A stretch of 64,000 nucleotides of DNA from Deltaproteobacteria bacterium (GCA_019912665.1 JAIOIE010000032.1:62001-126000); one strand, 5' to 3'; numbered from the stretch's first letter, positions 48,204 through 57,620 are shown. Numbers and translations are program-made. Notes: generated by a model from the letters alone, not told the origin.

Positions 48204-48914
48204 ATGGAGTCGATTTTAAGGTGCAGGAAATGCGGCAAGAAGATGAAGCCGCTCCGTGTCGACGATTACAGGATGAAGTTCTCCTGCAGCTGCGGTTTTT
48301 CCGAGTACAGGACCGCCCCGGCCGCCTCAAAGGCCATAAACCCCCATTTCTCCAAGGAGAGCCTACTGCCGCTTACCTTCGACGACACCGGGCGGTTTCT
48401 ACTTCAGCAGCAGGCCGACCGCGAGCAGAAGGAGATAATAACGCTCGAGGAGATAAGCATGCTCGCCTCCTCGGATTATAACCTCGAGGACGTCCTTAAA
48501 AGGGTGGCGGAGAAGACCGCCCGGAGGCTCGGGGTGGATATCTGCTCGATATACCTCTGGGACGGCGAGCACCTTGTGCTCCGGGCCACATACGGCCTTG
48601 CGCAAGAGGCCGTGGGCAAGGCGCGCTTGAAGATCGGCGAGGGCATAACAGGCTCTGCCGTTGAGGCAAGGAGGCCGCTACTCATAGACGACGTCTCAAA
48701 AGATGAGCGCTACAGGTACTTCCCCGAGACCAAGGAAGAGCAGTACCGCATAAAGACCATGTACTCGTACCCTATATTCCTGGGTGAGAAGCCCTTCGGC
48801 GTCCTTAACGCGCAGACGGTCGTAACGCGCGAGTTCACGGACGACGAGATATACTTCATGTCCACGATCGCTAATATAATCCTCGGCGCGGTCAAGATGA
48901 GAAAGCGCCTTTAG
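48204..48914 (+). CDS. Zinc-ribbon plus GAF domain protein
   Basis: The start is ATG 48204 with AAGGGAG upstream; the frame before it is not family-like. The first 40 residues hold a ribbon with CRKC and CSCG, suited to bind zinc. A GAF domain fills about 85-235 (LEEISMLASSDYNLEDVLKR, VGKARLKIGEGITGSAVEARRP, YPIFLGEKPFGVLNAQ). GAF domains bind small ligands such as cyclic nucleotides. There is no output domain, so it may regulate by protein contact or RNA binding. Confidence 0.82.
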   Translation: MESILRCRKCGKKMKPLRVDDYRMKFSCSCGFSEYRTAPAASKAINPHFSKESLLPLTFDDTGRFLLQQQADREQKEIITLEEISMLASSDYNLEDVLKRVAEKTARRLGVDICSIYLWDGEHLVLRATYGLAQEAVGKARLKIGEGITGSAVEARRPLLIDDVSKDERYRYFPETKEEQYRIKTMYSYPIFLGEKPFGVLNAQTVVTREFTDDEIYFMSTIANIILGAVKMRKRL

Positions 48915-48926
48915 GCCCGCCCGGCC

Positions 48927-50300
48927 GTGAAGATGCCACCTGCCTTGCCACGCATCGGACCGGGCCCCCGGTTGAACAATAAAGGGGGCGCGGCCCTTCT
49001 CCTTATAGCTTTATTACTCGCCATTTCCGCACTTGCTTTCCTCTTCTACTCTTTGAAGGGCGGGCCTACGTATGTTAAACCCGCCTCCCCGGAGCGTGCA
49101 GCCGTTCCTGAAGCGCCCATTGCTGATTTAGATCAAACGGACCCAGGTATCGAAGCCGAGTCCGGAGATGAAGGCGCGTATCCGGAAGAGAGCGCCGCAT
49201 ATTCAAGCCGTGCGGCCCGAGAAGAGGATGTCGAGCTCGAAGGAGGAGACCCGAGGCGCGCGGCGGTCCTGAATGAAATGGCGGTTCAAGAGGCGCGCTC
49301 CGGCAGGCTTGATGAAGCGGCCGCGCTCCTTAAGGAAGCTTCGGGGCTTTCATCCGACCCGGTCATCCTCATAAACCTTGCCCGCGTGCAGGCCCGGGCA
49401 GGGGAGCTTGAGGACGCGGCTGAAACGCTCGAGGCGGCCTCCGGAGCCCCTGGAGCCGCTGTCGAGCTTAAGCGCATATATCACCGGCTCGGGAGGGAGC
49501 GGTACTCCAAGGGAGACCTTCCCGGGGCGGCGGAATCTCTCGAAAAGGCGCTCGCGCTCGACCCTTCGGATAAGGGGCTCAGGGCGGAGCTCGCCAGGGT
49601 CGACGGTGAGAAAGCGGCCGAGGACAGGATGGGAACCAGGGAGGGGAGCCGTTTTCTCGTAAGGTTCGAGGGCGGCGAGAACGCGGTCGCGGGCTATGTG
49701 ATAGGCATCCTCCTTGAAGAGGCTTATATAAAGGTCGGAAGCGAGCTCGGACTCTGGCCCGAGGAGCGCGTGGACGCGCTCCTTTACTCGAGGGACGCTT
49801 TCAGGGACATCACCCGGAGCCCTTCCTGGGCGGGCGCCATATACGACGGCAGGATAAAGCTCCCGGCAGGCGGCATAACCGAAAAGACCGCGTTATTGGA
49901 GCGGGTCATATATCACGAGTATGTGCATGCGGTGGTAAAGGAGGCGTCGAATGGCAGGGCGCCGGTATGGCTTAACGAAGGCATAGCCCAGTACTTCGAG
50001 GGGAGAAGCACGTCAGGTTACGAGGAGGCCCTCCGGAGGGCCTCAAATAGCGGAAAATTGAGCCTCAGGTCCCTGGAGGGCTCCTTCATGGGCCTCCGAA
50101 GCGACCAGGCCGAGCTCGCGTATCTCTTGAGCCTCTCCGCAACAGAGTACGTTATACGGGAGTTCGGGATCTTTTCCGTCCGCAACATACTCGAAAACCT
50201 GGGGCGCGGAATGGGCATGGACGAGGCCGTCTACTCCGCCCTCAGCCTGTCCTACAAGGAGCTCGAAAAGTCCTGGAAGGACTCCCTGGCTTCGAGGTAA
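48927..50300 (+). CDS. Membrane-anchored TPR protein with gluzincin-type peptidase (MA-like) domain
   Basis: The 457-residue protein has one N-terminal membrane segment (GGAALLLIALLLAISALAFLFYS), an acidic linker, TPR-like repeats at about 105-225, and a C-terminal peptidase domain. The zinc motif is HEYVH at residues 330-334 with VWLNEGIAQYFEG supplying the third ligand. It should act in the periplasm. Substrates are unknown. The GTG at 48927 and ATG 48933 both lack a clear ribosome-binding site. Confidence 0.85.
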   Translation: MKMPPALPRIGPGPRLNNKGGAALLLIALLLAISALAFLFYSLKGGPTYVKPASPERAAVPEAPIADLDQTDPGIEAESGDEGAYPEESAAYSSRAAREEDVELEGGDPRRAAVLNEMAVQEARSGRLDEAAALLKEASGLSSDPVILINLARVQARAGELEDAAETLEAASGAPGAAVELKRIYHRLGRERYSKGDLPGAAESLEKALALDPSDKGLRAELARVDGEKAAEDRMGTREGSRFLVRFEGGENAVAGYVIGILLEEAYIKVGSELGLWPEERVDALLYSRDAFRDITRSPSWAGAIYDGRIKLPAGGITEKTALLERVIYHEYVHAVVKEASNGRAPVWLNEGIAQYFEGRSTSGYEEALRRASNSGKLSLRSLEGSFMGLRSDQAELAYLLSLSATEYVIREFGIFSVRNILENLGRGMGMDEAVYSALSLSYKELEKSWKDSLASR

Positions 50301-50308
50301 AAAAATGT

Positions 50309-50336
50309 TTTGCAAAGGGCCCTTATGTGGTATATT
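50309..50336 (+). promoter_or_regulatory. Candidate promoter of the DUF2155 gene
   Basis: TTTGCA (50309-50314), a 16-base spacer and TATATT (50331-50336) lie 42 bases before the DUF2155 gene. Confidence 0.4.
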
Positions 50337-50377
50337 GCGACATTGATTCGATTACAACCCCTTGAGGAGATTGTATC

Positions 50378-50950
50378 ATGAGTCTGACAGGTTCTTACAA
50401 AGGCATGTTCCTGGTTTCCGCTTCCGTCATCCTTCTTGCGGTCTCGGGCTGCGGAGGGGAAAAAAAGGCCGAGAAGGCAGAAGATGCCCCCGCAGCGACG
50501 CAGGAGCAGCTGCCCAAGGGCCATCCCGGGGCTCCGTCCATGCAGGAGGACATAAGCAAGGTCCAGCACGCGAATATCAAGACGCAGAAAACCGTTTCCA
50601 TTTCCGACGAGGTCAAGGCGAAATGGAAAGAAGCGCAGCTTGAGATACTGGACGCCGAATCAGGCGCGAGCCAGACGGTCACTGTAAAGGTGGGCAGCGA
50701 CATTAAGCTCAAGGAAGGCATAAGGCTCAAGGTCGAAGTGGTCGTGCCCGACTACACCATCGCCGAGAGCAGGATAGAGACCAGGTCCAACGAGCTAAAC
50801 AACCCGGCGGTCCTCGTGGACCTCGTCGAGAATGAAAAGAGCATTACCAGGGGCTGGGTCTTCAGGGATTACCCGGAGTTCAACTCCTATAACGACAGAA
50901 GGTTCCCGATGAGATTCCTCTCAGCGGGACCGGCAGCGGCAAAGAAATAA
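50378..50950 (+). CDS. DUF2155 lipoprotein
   Basis: The 190-residue protein has a lipoprotein signal (SASVILLAVSGCGG, Cys at about 25), then a Lys/Ala/Glu-rich linker. The DUF2155 beta domain follows (about 90-185: AQLEILDAESGASQTVTVKV, RGWVFRDYPEFNSYND, FPMRFLSAGP). The family is found in Proteobacteria and relatives; its function is unknown. Promoter and terminator mark it as a single-gene unit. GAGGAG lies upstream of the ATG. Confidence 0.85.
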   Translation: MSLTGSYKGMFLVSASVILLAVSGCGGEKKAEKAEDAPAATQEQLPKGHPGAPSMQEDISKVQHANIKTQKTVSISDEVKAKWKEAQLEILDAESGASQTVTVKVGSDIKLKEGIRLKVEVVVPDYTIAESRIETRSNELNNPAVLVDLVENEKSITRGWVFRDYPEFNSYNDRRFPMRFLSAGPAAAKK

Positions 50951-50967
50951 GGCCAGTTCGTTACCCG

Positions 50968-51005
50968 AGGCCCCCGGGCAGAGAGCTGTCCGGGGGCCTT
51001 TTTTG
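50968..51005 (+). terminator. Rho-independent terminator of the DUF2155 gene
   Basis: AGGCCCCCGGGCA (50968-50980) pairs with TGTCCGGGGGCCT (50987-50999) with a G-U pair, followed by TTTTTG. Confidence 0.9.
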
Positions 51006-51083
51006 TCTCGCCACGATAATTTTTAGCCGCTTTAAATAAACGCGTGCCAGGCGCAGTCGCCAGTCGCGAGGACCTTAAAACTT

Positions 51084-51112
51084 TTGACAACCGTAGCGAA
51101 ATATGTTTAATT
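51084..51112 (+). promoter_or_regulatory. Candidate promoter of the tRNA-Ser genes
   Basis: TTGACA (51084-51089), a 17-base spacer and TTAATT (51107-51112) lie about 100 bases upstream of the first tRNA. Confidence 0.4.
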
Positions 51113-51212
51113 TTTCTTTCGGGGAATTTGACCCGTCCTGCCTGAAGGGGGAGCGTTTTTTTGCTGCTGCCCTCGTTTATTCTTTGAAAAAACAAAGGTT
51201 TGAGGGTGCAAA

Positions 51213-51302
51213 GGAGAGGTGACCGAGAGGCTGAAGGTGGCTGACTCGAAATCAGCTGTGTCGGAAACGGCACCGGGGGTTCAAATCCCTCCCTCTCCGC
51301 CA
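51213..51302 (+). tRNA. tRNA-Ser (anticodon CGA)
   Basis: The acceptor stem GGAGAGG pairs with CCTCTCC. The anticodon stem GCTGA/TCAGC encloses the loop CTCGAAA (anticodon CGA, reads UCG). The T arm has GGTTCAAATCC, a long variable arm typical of serine tRNA is present, and CCA is encoded. The length is 90 bases. Confidence 0.95.
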
Positions 51303-51330
51303 TATTTTAATAATTCCGCAGGCCAGTAAC

Positions 51331-51418
51331 GGAGAGATGCCCGAGAGGCCGAAGGGGTACGACTGGAAATCGTATATACAGAAATGTATCGAGGGTTCGA
51401 ATCCCTCTCTCTCCGCCA
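51331..51418 (+). tRNA. tRNA-Ser (anticodon GGA)
   Basis: The acceptor stem GGAGAGA pairs with TCTCTCC. The loop CTGGAAA gives anticodon GGA (reads UCC and UCU). The T arm is GGTTCGAATCC, a long variable arm is present and CCA is encoded. It lies 28 bases after the first tRNA, so the two are probably one transcript. Its last 21 bases plus six following are repeated exactly at 51555-51581. Confidence 0.95.
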
Positions 51419-51581
51419 TTTTTTCTATCGCGCGCCAGTAGGATTCGAAGGCGTTCGAGCGCCGAGCGGAGCGAGGAAGAGGGGCGCATGGACGCGCCCG
51501 GAAGCGAGAACGCGGGGCCTGAGGGAGGAGGCAGGGAAGCCGACGAGCGAAGGCCGAATCCCTCTCTCTCCGCCATTTTTT
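51398..51581. repeat. Direct repeat of the tRNA-Ser(GGA) 3' end, 157-base period
   Basis: The 27 bases at 51398-51424 (T-arm start CGAATCC to the T6 tract) recur exactly at 51555-51581. The 130 bases between are GC-rich and gene-free, with short G/C inverted segments. Either a remnant of an integrated element (attL/attR-like) or an rtT-like tRNA-downstream repeat would give this. Confidence 0.85.
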
Positions 51582-51743
51582 AAGCCGCGCACGGAACAAA
51601 AGCTCTGCCATTCGCGTTATTGTATAAAGGGGCTTAGAATCACATCCATCCATGCGGTTCAGCGATTCTGCTTCGCCTGTCTCTGCGGGCATGCCTGAAC
51701 TCGCCAGTGAGCCCGTACTCCGTGCAATCCGAGTAAGGTGTGA

Positions 51744-52886
51744 ATGCAAGAATATGGCAAAATGAACCGCTCGGTAAAACCTGCCTCTAAGAGCACAGCA
51801 TCCATTTTTACTCTCCTTTTCTTTTCCCTTTCATCCCTGCTATCAACGGGCGGCGCACATGCGGCGTCCGCAGGCAAGGGCGCGCCTTCCGCTCTCCCTG
51901 TCATTGTCGCCCCGGTCCAGAAACTGGAATTCGCCGACATGGTCGAGGCCCTGGGCACTACCAGGGCCAATGAGACGGTTACGATAACCGCTGTGGTGGC
52001 CGGGCCCGTAACCGAAATAAAATTCGAGGACGGGGAGCGTGTCGCAAAGGGCGACGTGCTCCTTATGATCGAAAAGAGCGAGGAAGAAGCCAATCTCAAG
52101 GCCGCAAGGGCGCTCCTTGAGGAGCGAACGGCCTCGTATAAACGCGCCCAGGGTCTTGAGAAGCAGCAGGCCCTTTCCACCGCGACCCTCAAGGAGCGCC
52201 AGGCGCTCCTTCGCCAGATCGAGGGCGAAATAGAAGCCATCCAGTCCCGCATAAACGACCGGGTCATCAAGGCCCCCTTTGACGGCGTCCTGGGGCTCCG
52301 AAACGTAAGCCCGGGAGCGCTCGTCAGGCCCGGAGACGTGATAACGACCCTCGATGACCTGAGCCGCATAAAGGTCGATTTCGACGTGCCTTCCGTGTTT
52401 TTGAGGGACATCCGCCCGGGCCTTCGTGTAGAAGGCCGGGTCGAGGCGTTCGGGGACAAGGCCTTCAAGGGCGAGGTCAGCATGGTAGGCACGCAGGTAG
52501 ACCCGGTCACGCGCACCGTGAGGGTGAGGGCGATCCTCCCCAACCCTGACGGCGTCCTGAGACCCGGCCTCCTCATGAGCATCGTGCTTTTCAAGAACCC
52601 CCGCCAGGCGCTACTCGTGCCGGAAAAGGCCCTGGTCCAGAGGGAGAGCAAGTTCTTCGTGTTCGCGGCGGGTTCCAAGGACGGCAAGCCCGTTGCCGTG
52701 CAGAAGCCGGTCAGTATCGGCAGCCGCGTCCCTGGCAAGGTGGAGATAACCTCGGGCCTCAAGGAGGGCGAGCGCGTCATCGTCCACGGCCTCATGCAGG
52801 TGCGTAACGGCCAGGAGATAACCGTCCGCGCCGTCGACGAAGGCGGCCAGTCCCTCGACGAACTCCTCAAGCAGCGTAAACCGTAG
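51744..52886 (+). CDS. RND efflux periplasmic adaptor (membrane fusion protein)
   Basis: The 380-residue protein has an N-terminal signal (SIFTLLFFSLSSLLSTGGAHA). A split biotinyl-lipoyl domain (VVAGPVTEIKFEDGERVAKGDVLLMIE and APFDGVLGLRNVSPGALVRPGDVI) is separated by a coiled-coil hairpin (about 115-175). Beta-barrel domains follow. It bridges the inner-membrane pump and the outer-membrane channel encoded next to it. AAGGTG lies four bases before ATG 51744. It opens a three-gene operon. Confidence 0.95.
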   Translation: MQEYGKMNRSVKPASKSTASIFTLLFFSLSSLLSTGGAHAASAGKGAPSALPVIVAPVQKLEFADMVEALGTTRANETVTITAVVAGPVTEIKFEDGERVAKGDVLLMIEKSEEEANLKAARALLEERTASYKRAQGLEKQQALSTATLKERQALLRQIEGEIEAIQSRINDRVIKAPFDGVLGLRNVSPGALVRPGDVITTLDDLSRIKVDFDVPSVFLRDIRPGLRVEGRVEAFGDKAFKGEVSMVGTQVDPVTRTVRVRAILPNPDGVLRPGLLMSIVLFKNPRQALLVPEKALVQRESKFFVFAAGSKDGKPVAVQKPVSIGSRVPGKVEITSGLKEGERVIVHGLMQVRNGQEITVRAVDEGGQSLDELLKQRKP

Positions 52887-52898
52887 CCTGGAAGACCA

Positions 52899-55800
52899 AT
52901 GAAGCTTTCAGATATTTCCGTAACGCGCCCCGTATTCGCCTCGGTCCTCTCGCTCCTCCTCATAATCTTCGGCGTAGTATCTTTTTCACAGCTCCCGTTA
53001 CGCGAATATCCGGACATCGACCCGCCAGTGGTCTCGATCAACACGTCTTACCCGGGGGCCTCCGCGAACGTCGTCGAGACCCGCATTACGCAGGTCATCG
53101 AGGACAGCATCGCCGGGGTGGAGGGCATACAGTTCATATCCTCGACCAGCAGCGACGGCCGTTCGCGCATATCGGTCGAGTTCGGCACCGAGCGCGACAT
53201 CGACGACGCCGCAAACGACATCCGCGACCGGGTCTCCGGCGTGCTCGACACGCTCCCTTCCGAGGCAGACCCGCCAGAGATAGAAAAGGCCGATTCCAGC
53301 GACGACGTCATCCTGTGGATGAGTCTCACGAGCGACAGGATGAGCGTTATAGAGCTCACCGACTACGCGCAGCGCTACCTTGTGGACCGGTTCTCGATCC
53401 TTCAGGGTGTAGCGCGCGTGAGGGTCGGCGGCGGCCTCGACTACGCGATGCGCATCTGGCTCGACCGCACCAGGATGGCGGCCCGGAACATCACGGTGGA
53501 GGACATCGAGTCGGCCCTGCGGACCGAGAATATCGAGCTTCCGGCCGGCTCAATCGAGTCGCTTGAGCGCCAGTTCACCGCGCGAGCCGAGCGCGCATAC
53601 AGGACCGAGGACGATTTCCGGAAGCTCGTGATCAGGCGGGATGCCGGGAGCGACTACCTTGTCAGGCTCGGAGACGTGGCGCGCGTTGAAAAGGCGGCTG
53701 TAGAGGACCGCATAATATTCCGCGGTAACGGCCAGCCCAGGGTCGGGATAGGCATAATAAAGCAGTCAAAGGGTAACACAATTGCGGTCGCGAAGGCGGC
53801 CATCGCGCAGGCCGAGCGCATCTCCGGCACGCTGCCCGAAGGCATGAAGCTCGAGGCTGCCTACGACACCTCCGTATTCATCCGGAACGCGATAGACGAG
53901 GTCTACAAGACGCTGGCCATAGCCGTGGGACTAGTCGTGCTGGTCATCTATCTCTTTATCGGTAGCGGGCGGGCGATGCTCATACCCGCCGTTACGATCC
54001 CGGTCTCGATAGTCGCCAGCTTCGCCGCGCTCCTGGTGATGGGGTTCTCGATAAACCTGCTTACGCTCCTGGCCCTCGTGCTCGCGATCGGGCTCGTGGT
54101 CGACGACGCGATAGTGGTCCTTGAGAACATCTCACGCCGCATCGAGGAGGGGGAGACCCCGCTCGTAGCCGCATTCCACGGCACGCGCCAGGTGGGGTTC
54201 GCGGTCGTCGCTACATCGGTCGTGCTTATCGCGGTCTTCGTTCCCATCGCCTTCCTGCAGGGCGACCTCGGACGTCTCTTTTCCGAATTCGCGCTTACCA
54301 TGGCGGCTGCCGTCTTCTTCTCGACGATCGTCGCGCTCACGCTCTCGGCCATGCTCGCGTCGAAGCTCCTTAAGAGGACCGAGCGGAGCTCCTTGAGCGC
54401 GCTTGTCGACCGCGCCTTCCTCTGGCTACGCGGCGGCTATATGAGGATGCTCGCGTTTTGCCTGGACAGGCCCGTGGTCATCGTTCTCGCGTTTTTCGTC
54501 CTTCTCGGGGCGGCAGGGCTTCTCTTCAGGAGCGTCCCCTCGGAATACGCGCCCAAGGAGGACCGTGGCGCGTTCTTCGTGATGGTAAACGGGCCGGAAG
54601 GCGCGTCGCACGGCTACATGAAAGAATACATGGACGAGATCGAAAAGCGCCTGATGAAGTTCGTGGAAGCGGGCGATATCAAGATACAGCTGGTGCGCTC
54701 TCCCCGCGGCTTCGGCAACCTTGCGAGCTTTAACGACGGCATGGTCATAGCCGTCCTTACTCCGTGGGAGGGGCGCCGTTCCGCCTGGGAGATCATGTCG
54801 GACGTGCAGAAAAGCCTTTCAGACCTTACTGGTGTGCGCGCCTTTCCCGTAATGCGCCAGGGCTTCGGGGGAGGCATCCAGAAGCCCGTGCAGTTCGTAA
54901 TCGGCGGCGGCACATACGAGGAGCTTGCGCGCTGGCGCGACCTCATAATCGAAAAGGTCGAGGCCGATAACCCCGGCTTCGTGGGCCTCGATTCCGACTA
55001 CAAGGAGACGAAGCCCCAGCTCGGTATTTCCATAAACCGCGACCGCGCCGCCGACCTGGGCATAAGCGCGACGGCCGCGGTGAGAACGCTCGAGTCCATG
55101 CTGGGCGGCAGGCGCGTAACCACCTTCATCGAGGACGGCGAGGAATACGACGTCATCATCGAAGGCGAGCGCGACAAGCAGCGAACCCCGACCGACATGC
55201 AGAATATCTACGTGCGCTCCGCCACTACGGGCCGCATGATACCGCTCTCCAATATAATAAGCGTAAACGAGTTTGCGGATTCGAGCTCGCTTAACCGCTA
55301 TAACCGCGTAAGGGCCATCACGCTTGACGCCAACCTGGCCGAGGGCTACGCGCTCGGGGACGCGCTCGCGCACCTTGAGAGGCTTGTGCGCGAGAACCTG
55401 CCGGAGACCGCCGTAATCGACTACAAGGGGCAGTCGCTCGATTTCAAGACGAGCGGGTCTTCCATGATGTTCGTCTTTGTAATGGGCATATGCATCGTCT
55501 TCCTGGTCCTGGCGGCCCAGTTCGAAAGCTACGTACATCCGCTCGTCATAATGACGACCGTGCCGCTCGCAATGACAGGAGCGCTCGCAGGGCTCTATTT
55601 CCTGGGCGGCACCCTTAATATCTATACGCAGGTCGGACTCATAATGCTAGTGGGCCTCGCCGCGAAGAACGGCATCCTGATAGTCGAGTTCATAAACCAG
55701 CTCCGGGACCAGGGGATGGAGTTCCGTAAAGCGGTCCTCGAGGCCTCATCCATACGCCTTCGCCCCATAATCATGACCGGTGTTACGACGGCCGCCGGCT

Positions 55801-56018
55801 CGGCTCCGCTTATACTCGCCTCCGGCGCGGGCGCGGAGACCCGGGCCGCAATCGGAGTGGTCGTCCTCCTAGGCGTACTTGCGGCGACGGTCTTCACCGT
55901 GGTCGTGGTCCCTGTCGCCTACAGCCTCCTTGCCAGGAAGACCGGCTCCCCCGGGGACGTAAGGCGCGCGCTCGATGAGGAGATGGAAAAATTCCACCTC
56001 CGGGAGGCTGAGAAGTGA
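52899..56018 (+). CDS. RND-family efflux pump (AcrB/MdtB-type permease)
   Basis: The 1039-residue inner-membrane protein has the HAE1 RND layout: 12 membrane spans and two large periplasmic loops. The N-terminus (KLSDISVTRPVFASVLSLLLIIFGVVSF) and the proton-relay segment LALVLAIGLVVDDAIVVLENI with paired aspartates are visible. It exports drugs or hydrophobic compounds by proton antiport; the substrate cannot be read from sequence. It starts 12 bases after the adaptor gene and overlaps the channel gene by four bases. Confidence 0.97.
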   Translation: MKLSDISVTRPVFASVLSLLLIIFGVVSFSQLPLREYPDIDPPVVSINTSYPGASANVVETRITQVIEDSIAGVEGIQFISSTSSDGRSRISVEFGTERDIDDAANDIRDRVSGVLDTLPSEADPPEIEKADSSDDVILWMSLTSDRMSVIELTDYAQRYLVDRFSILQGVARVRVGGGLDYAMRIWLDRTRMAARNITVEDIESALRTENIELPAGSIESLERQFTARAERAYRTEDDFRKLVIRRDAGSDYLVRLGDVARVEKAAVEDRIIFRGNGQPRVGIGIIKQSKGNTIAVAKAAIAQAERISGTLPEGMKLEAAYDTSVFIRNAIDEVYKTLAIAVGLVVLVIYLFIGSGRAMLIPAVTIPVSIVASFAALLVMGFSINLLTLLALVLAIGLVVDDAIVVLENISRRIEEGETPLVAAFHGTRQVGFAVVATSVVLIAVFVPIAFLQGDLGRLFSEFALTMAAAVFFSTIVALTLSAMLASKLLKRTERSSLSALVDRAFLWLRGGYMRMLAFCLDRPVVIVLAFFVLLGAAGLLFRSVPSEYAPKEDRGAFFVMVNGPEGASHGYMKEYMDEIEKRLMKFVEAGDIKIQLVRSPRGFGNLASFNDGMVIAVLTPWEGRRSAWEIMSDVQKSLSDLTGVRAFPVMRQGFGGGIQKPVQFVIGGGTYEELARWRDLIIEKVEADNPGFVGLDSDYKETKPQLGISINRDRAADLGISATAAVRTLESMLGGRRVTTFIEDGEEYDVIIEGERDKQRTPTDMQNIYVRSATTGRMIPLSNIISVNEFADSSSLNRYNRVRAITLDANLAEGYALGDALAHLERLVRENLPETAVIDYKGQSLDFKTSGSSMMFVFVMGICIVFLVLAAQFESYVHPLVIMTTVPLAMTGALAGLYFLGGTLNIYTQVGLIMLVGLAAKNGILIVEFINQLRDQGMEFRKAVLEASSIRLRPIIMTGVTTAAGSAPLILASGAGAETRAAIGVVVLLGVLAATVFTVVVVPVAYSLLARKTGSPGDVRRALDEEMEKFHLREAEK

Positions 56019-57499
56019 CGGCAGAGGCGAAAAGGTCAGTATTTGCCGGCTTGAATAGCGGGTTCGCCCGCGGGGTCAAGCTCCTCGGGGCCACTGCGAT
56101 TGCCTCGCTTTTGTTTTCATCCTGCGCGGTAGGGCCGGATTATAAGGCGCCGGAGCCGCTCGTACAAGACCAATGGTTCTCGGAGCAGGTAGGCGAGGCA
56201 GGTATGCGGGGACCCGCGACCGACTGGTGGAAGGTCCTGGGCGACCCCCAGCTCGAAAAATACATCAACGCGGCGGTAGCCCGGAACAAGGAGCTTGATG
56301 CCGCACGGGCAATCGCTCTTCGAGCCCGGGCGCTGCGCAGTGAATCCGCAGCGCCCTTCTATCCGACTTTAGGCGCAAACGCCGCCGCAGTGCGCCAGAG
56401 GTCCGGGGGTGAGACTTCGAGCGCCTTTTCAGGCACCCTCGATTCATCGTGGGAGATAGACGTATTCGGCGGCACGCGCCGGGCTACCGAAGCCGCGGGC
56501 GCGCGCGTAGAGGGCGCCGAGGAGAACCGTCGCGCCGTGCTCCTTTCCGTCCTCGCCGAGGTCGCCCGGAACTATTACGCCGTCCGCGGCTTTCAGAAGC
56601 GGATAGCCATCACACAGAAGAATATCGAGCTGCAGGAGCGTACCTATAGGCTTGTAGACACCCTCTTCCAGCTCGGGGAAGCGAGCGCATTTGACTTAAG
56701 CCGCGCGCGCGGGCAGCTTGAGCTTACCCAGTCCCGTCTGCCCGACCTCGAGGCCGAGATGAGGGCCGGTATCTTCCGCCTCTCGGTCCTTCTGGGGCAG
56801 CCTCCAGAGGCGCTCCTTGAGGAGATGAGCGCCGTGAAGCCGCTTCCCGCGCCTCCGGACGTGGTACCGGTCGGGCTTCGCTCCGACATACTCCGCCGCC
56901 GCCCCGATGTGCGCGCTGCCGAGCGGGAGCTTGCGGCCTCTGTAGCCGATATAGGCGCGGCTACGGCCCGCCTTTACCCGGATTTCTCCCTGACGGGTGC
57001 GGTCGGCAGCAGCGCCAGGGTCTTGAGCGACCTTTTCCAGTCCGGTAGCGGCATCTTCTCCATCGGGTCGTTCCTGAGGTGGCCGATATTCGAAGGCGGC
57101 GCGCTCCGCGCCCGTATAAAGGCCGAGGGGGCCGAGGCGGACCAGGCAGAGGCGCTCTATGAGCAGAGCGTCCTTGATGCGCTGGCCGACGCCGAGACTG
57201 CGCTCACCCGCTACGCCCAGAAACTCAATACGCGAAACCGCCTGCAAAACGCGGTCGAGAGCCGGCAGCGTTCCGTAGAGCTTGCGCGCGCTCTCTTCGA
57301 CTCGGGCGAGGAGGACTTCCTCTCGGTGCTGGATGCCGAACGCGAGCTAGTGAACGCGGAGGACGAACTGGTGCGGAGCGAAACCGATACCATACTGAAC
57401 CTCATAACGCTATATACCGCTCTCGGCGGAGGCTGGGAGGTCTTCGAAGAGCCGGGTAGAGCGGCTGAGAATAGAGACATGGCAACCTCTAAAAACTGA
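56015..57499 (+). CDS. Outer-membrane efflux channel lipoprotein (OprM/NodT family)
   Basis: The 494-residue protein has a lipobox (ATAIASLLFSSC, Cys at about 39) followed by AVGPDYKAPEPLVQDQWF, a standard NodT-family start. Two TolC-type repeats form the trimeric channel; GLRSDILRRRPDVRAAERELAAS and LYPDFSLTGAVGSS are typical. Start GTG 56015 overlaps the pump stop. The last six codons (encoding MATSKN, plus the stop) come from a mobile palindromic repeat (57478-57620), so the natural C-terminus was probably replaced. Confidence 0.95.
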   Translation: MTAEAKRSVFAGLNSGFARGVKLLGATAIASLLFSSCAVGPDYKAPEPLVQDQWFSEQVGEAGMRGPATDWWKVLGDPQLEKYINAAVARNKELDAARAIALRARALRSESAAPFYPTLGANAAAVRQRSGGETSSAFSGTLDSSWEIDVFGGTRRATEAAGARVEGAEENRRAVLLSVLAEVARNYYAVRGFQKRIAITQKNIELQERTYRLVDTLFQLGEASAFDLSRARGQLELTQSRLPDLEAEMRAGIFRLSVLLGQPPEALLEEMSAVKPLPAPPDVVPVGLRSDILRRRPDVRAAERELAASVADIGAATARLYPDFSLTGAVGSSARVLSDLFQSGSGIFSIGSFLRWPIFEGGALRARIKAEGAEADQAEALYEQSVLDALADAETALTRYAQKLNTRNRLQNAVESRQRSVELARALFDSGEEDFLSVLDAERELVNAEDELVRSETDTILNLITLYTALGGGWEVFEEPGRAAENRDMATSKN

Positions 57500-57620
57500 A
57501 TCTTTTCCCCCCGTAGTTACCGGAATAAAAATGCTCACATATTCTCATATATGCTCCGCTTTTTATTCCCGGCCTTCCGGGAAAAGCGGGAAAAATCTCA
57601 ATTTTTTAGAGGTTGCCATG
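57478..57620. repeat. 143-bp palindromic MITE-like element, supplies the end of the channel gene
   Basis: The ends CATGGCAACCTCTAAAAA and TTTTTAGAGGTTGCCATG are exact inverted repeats of 18 bases. The similarity extends, with mismatches, to about 30. Inside, CCGGAATAAAAA and TTTTATTCCCGG form a second palindrome. A degenerate left end occurs at 815. It encodes no protein. Confidence 0.85.

Noticed and set aside
51419-51580. A third serine tRNA after the tRNA-Ser(GGA) gene
   Set aside because: Only the 3' 27 bases match; there is no acceptor 5' strand, D arm or anticodon arm.
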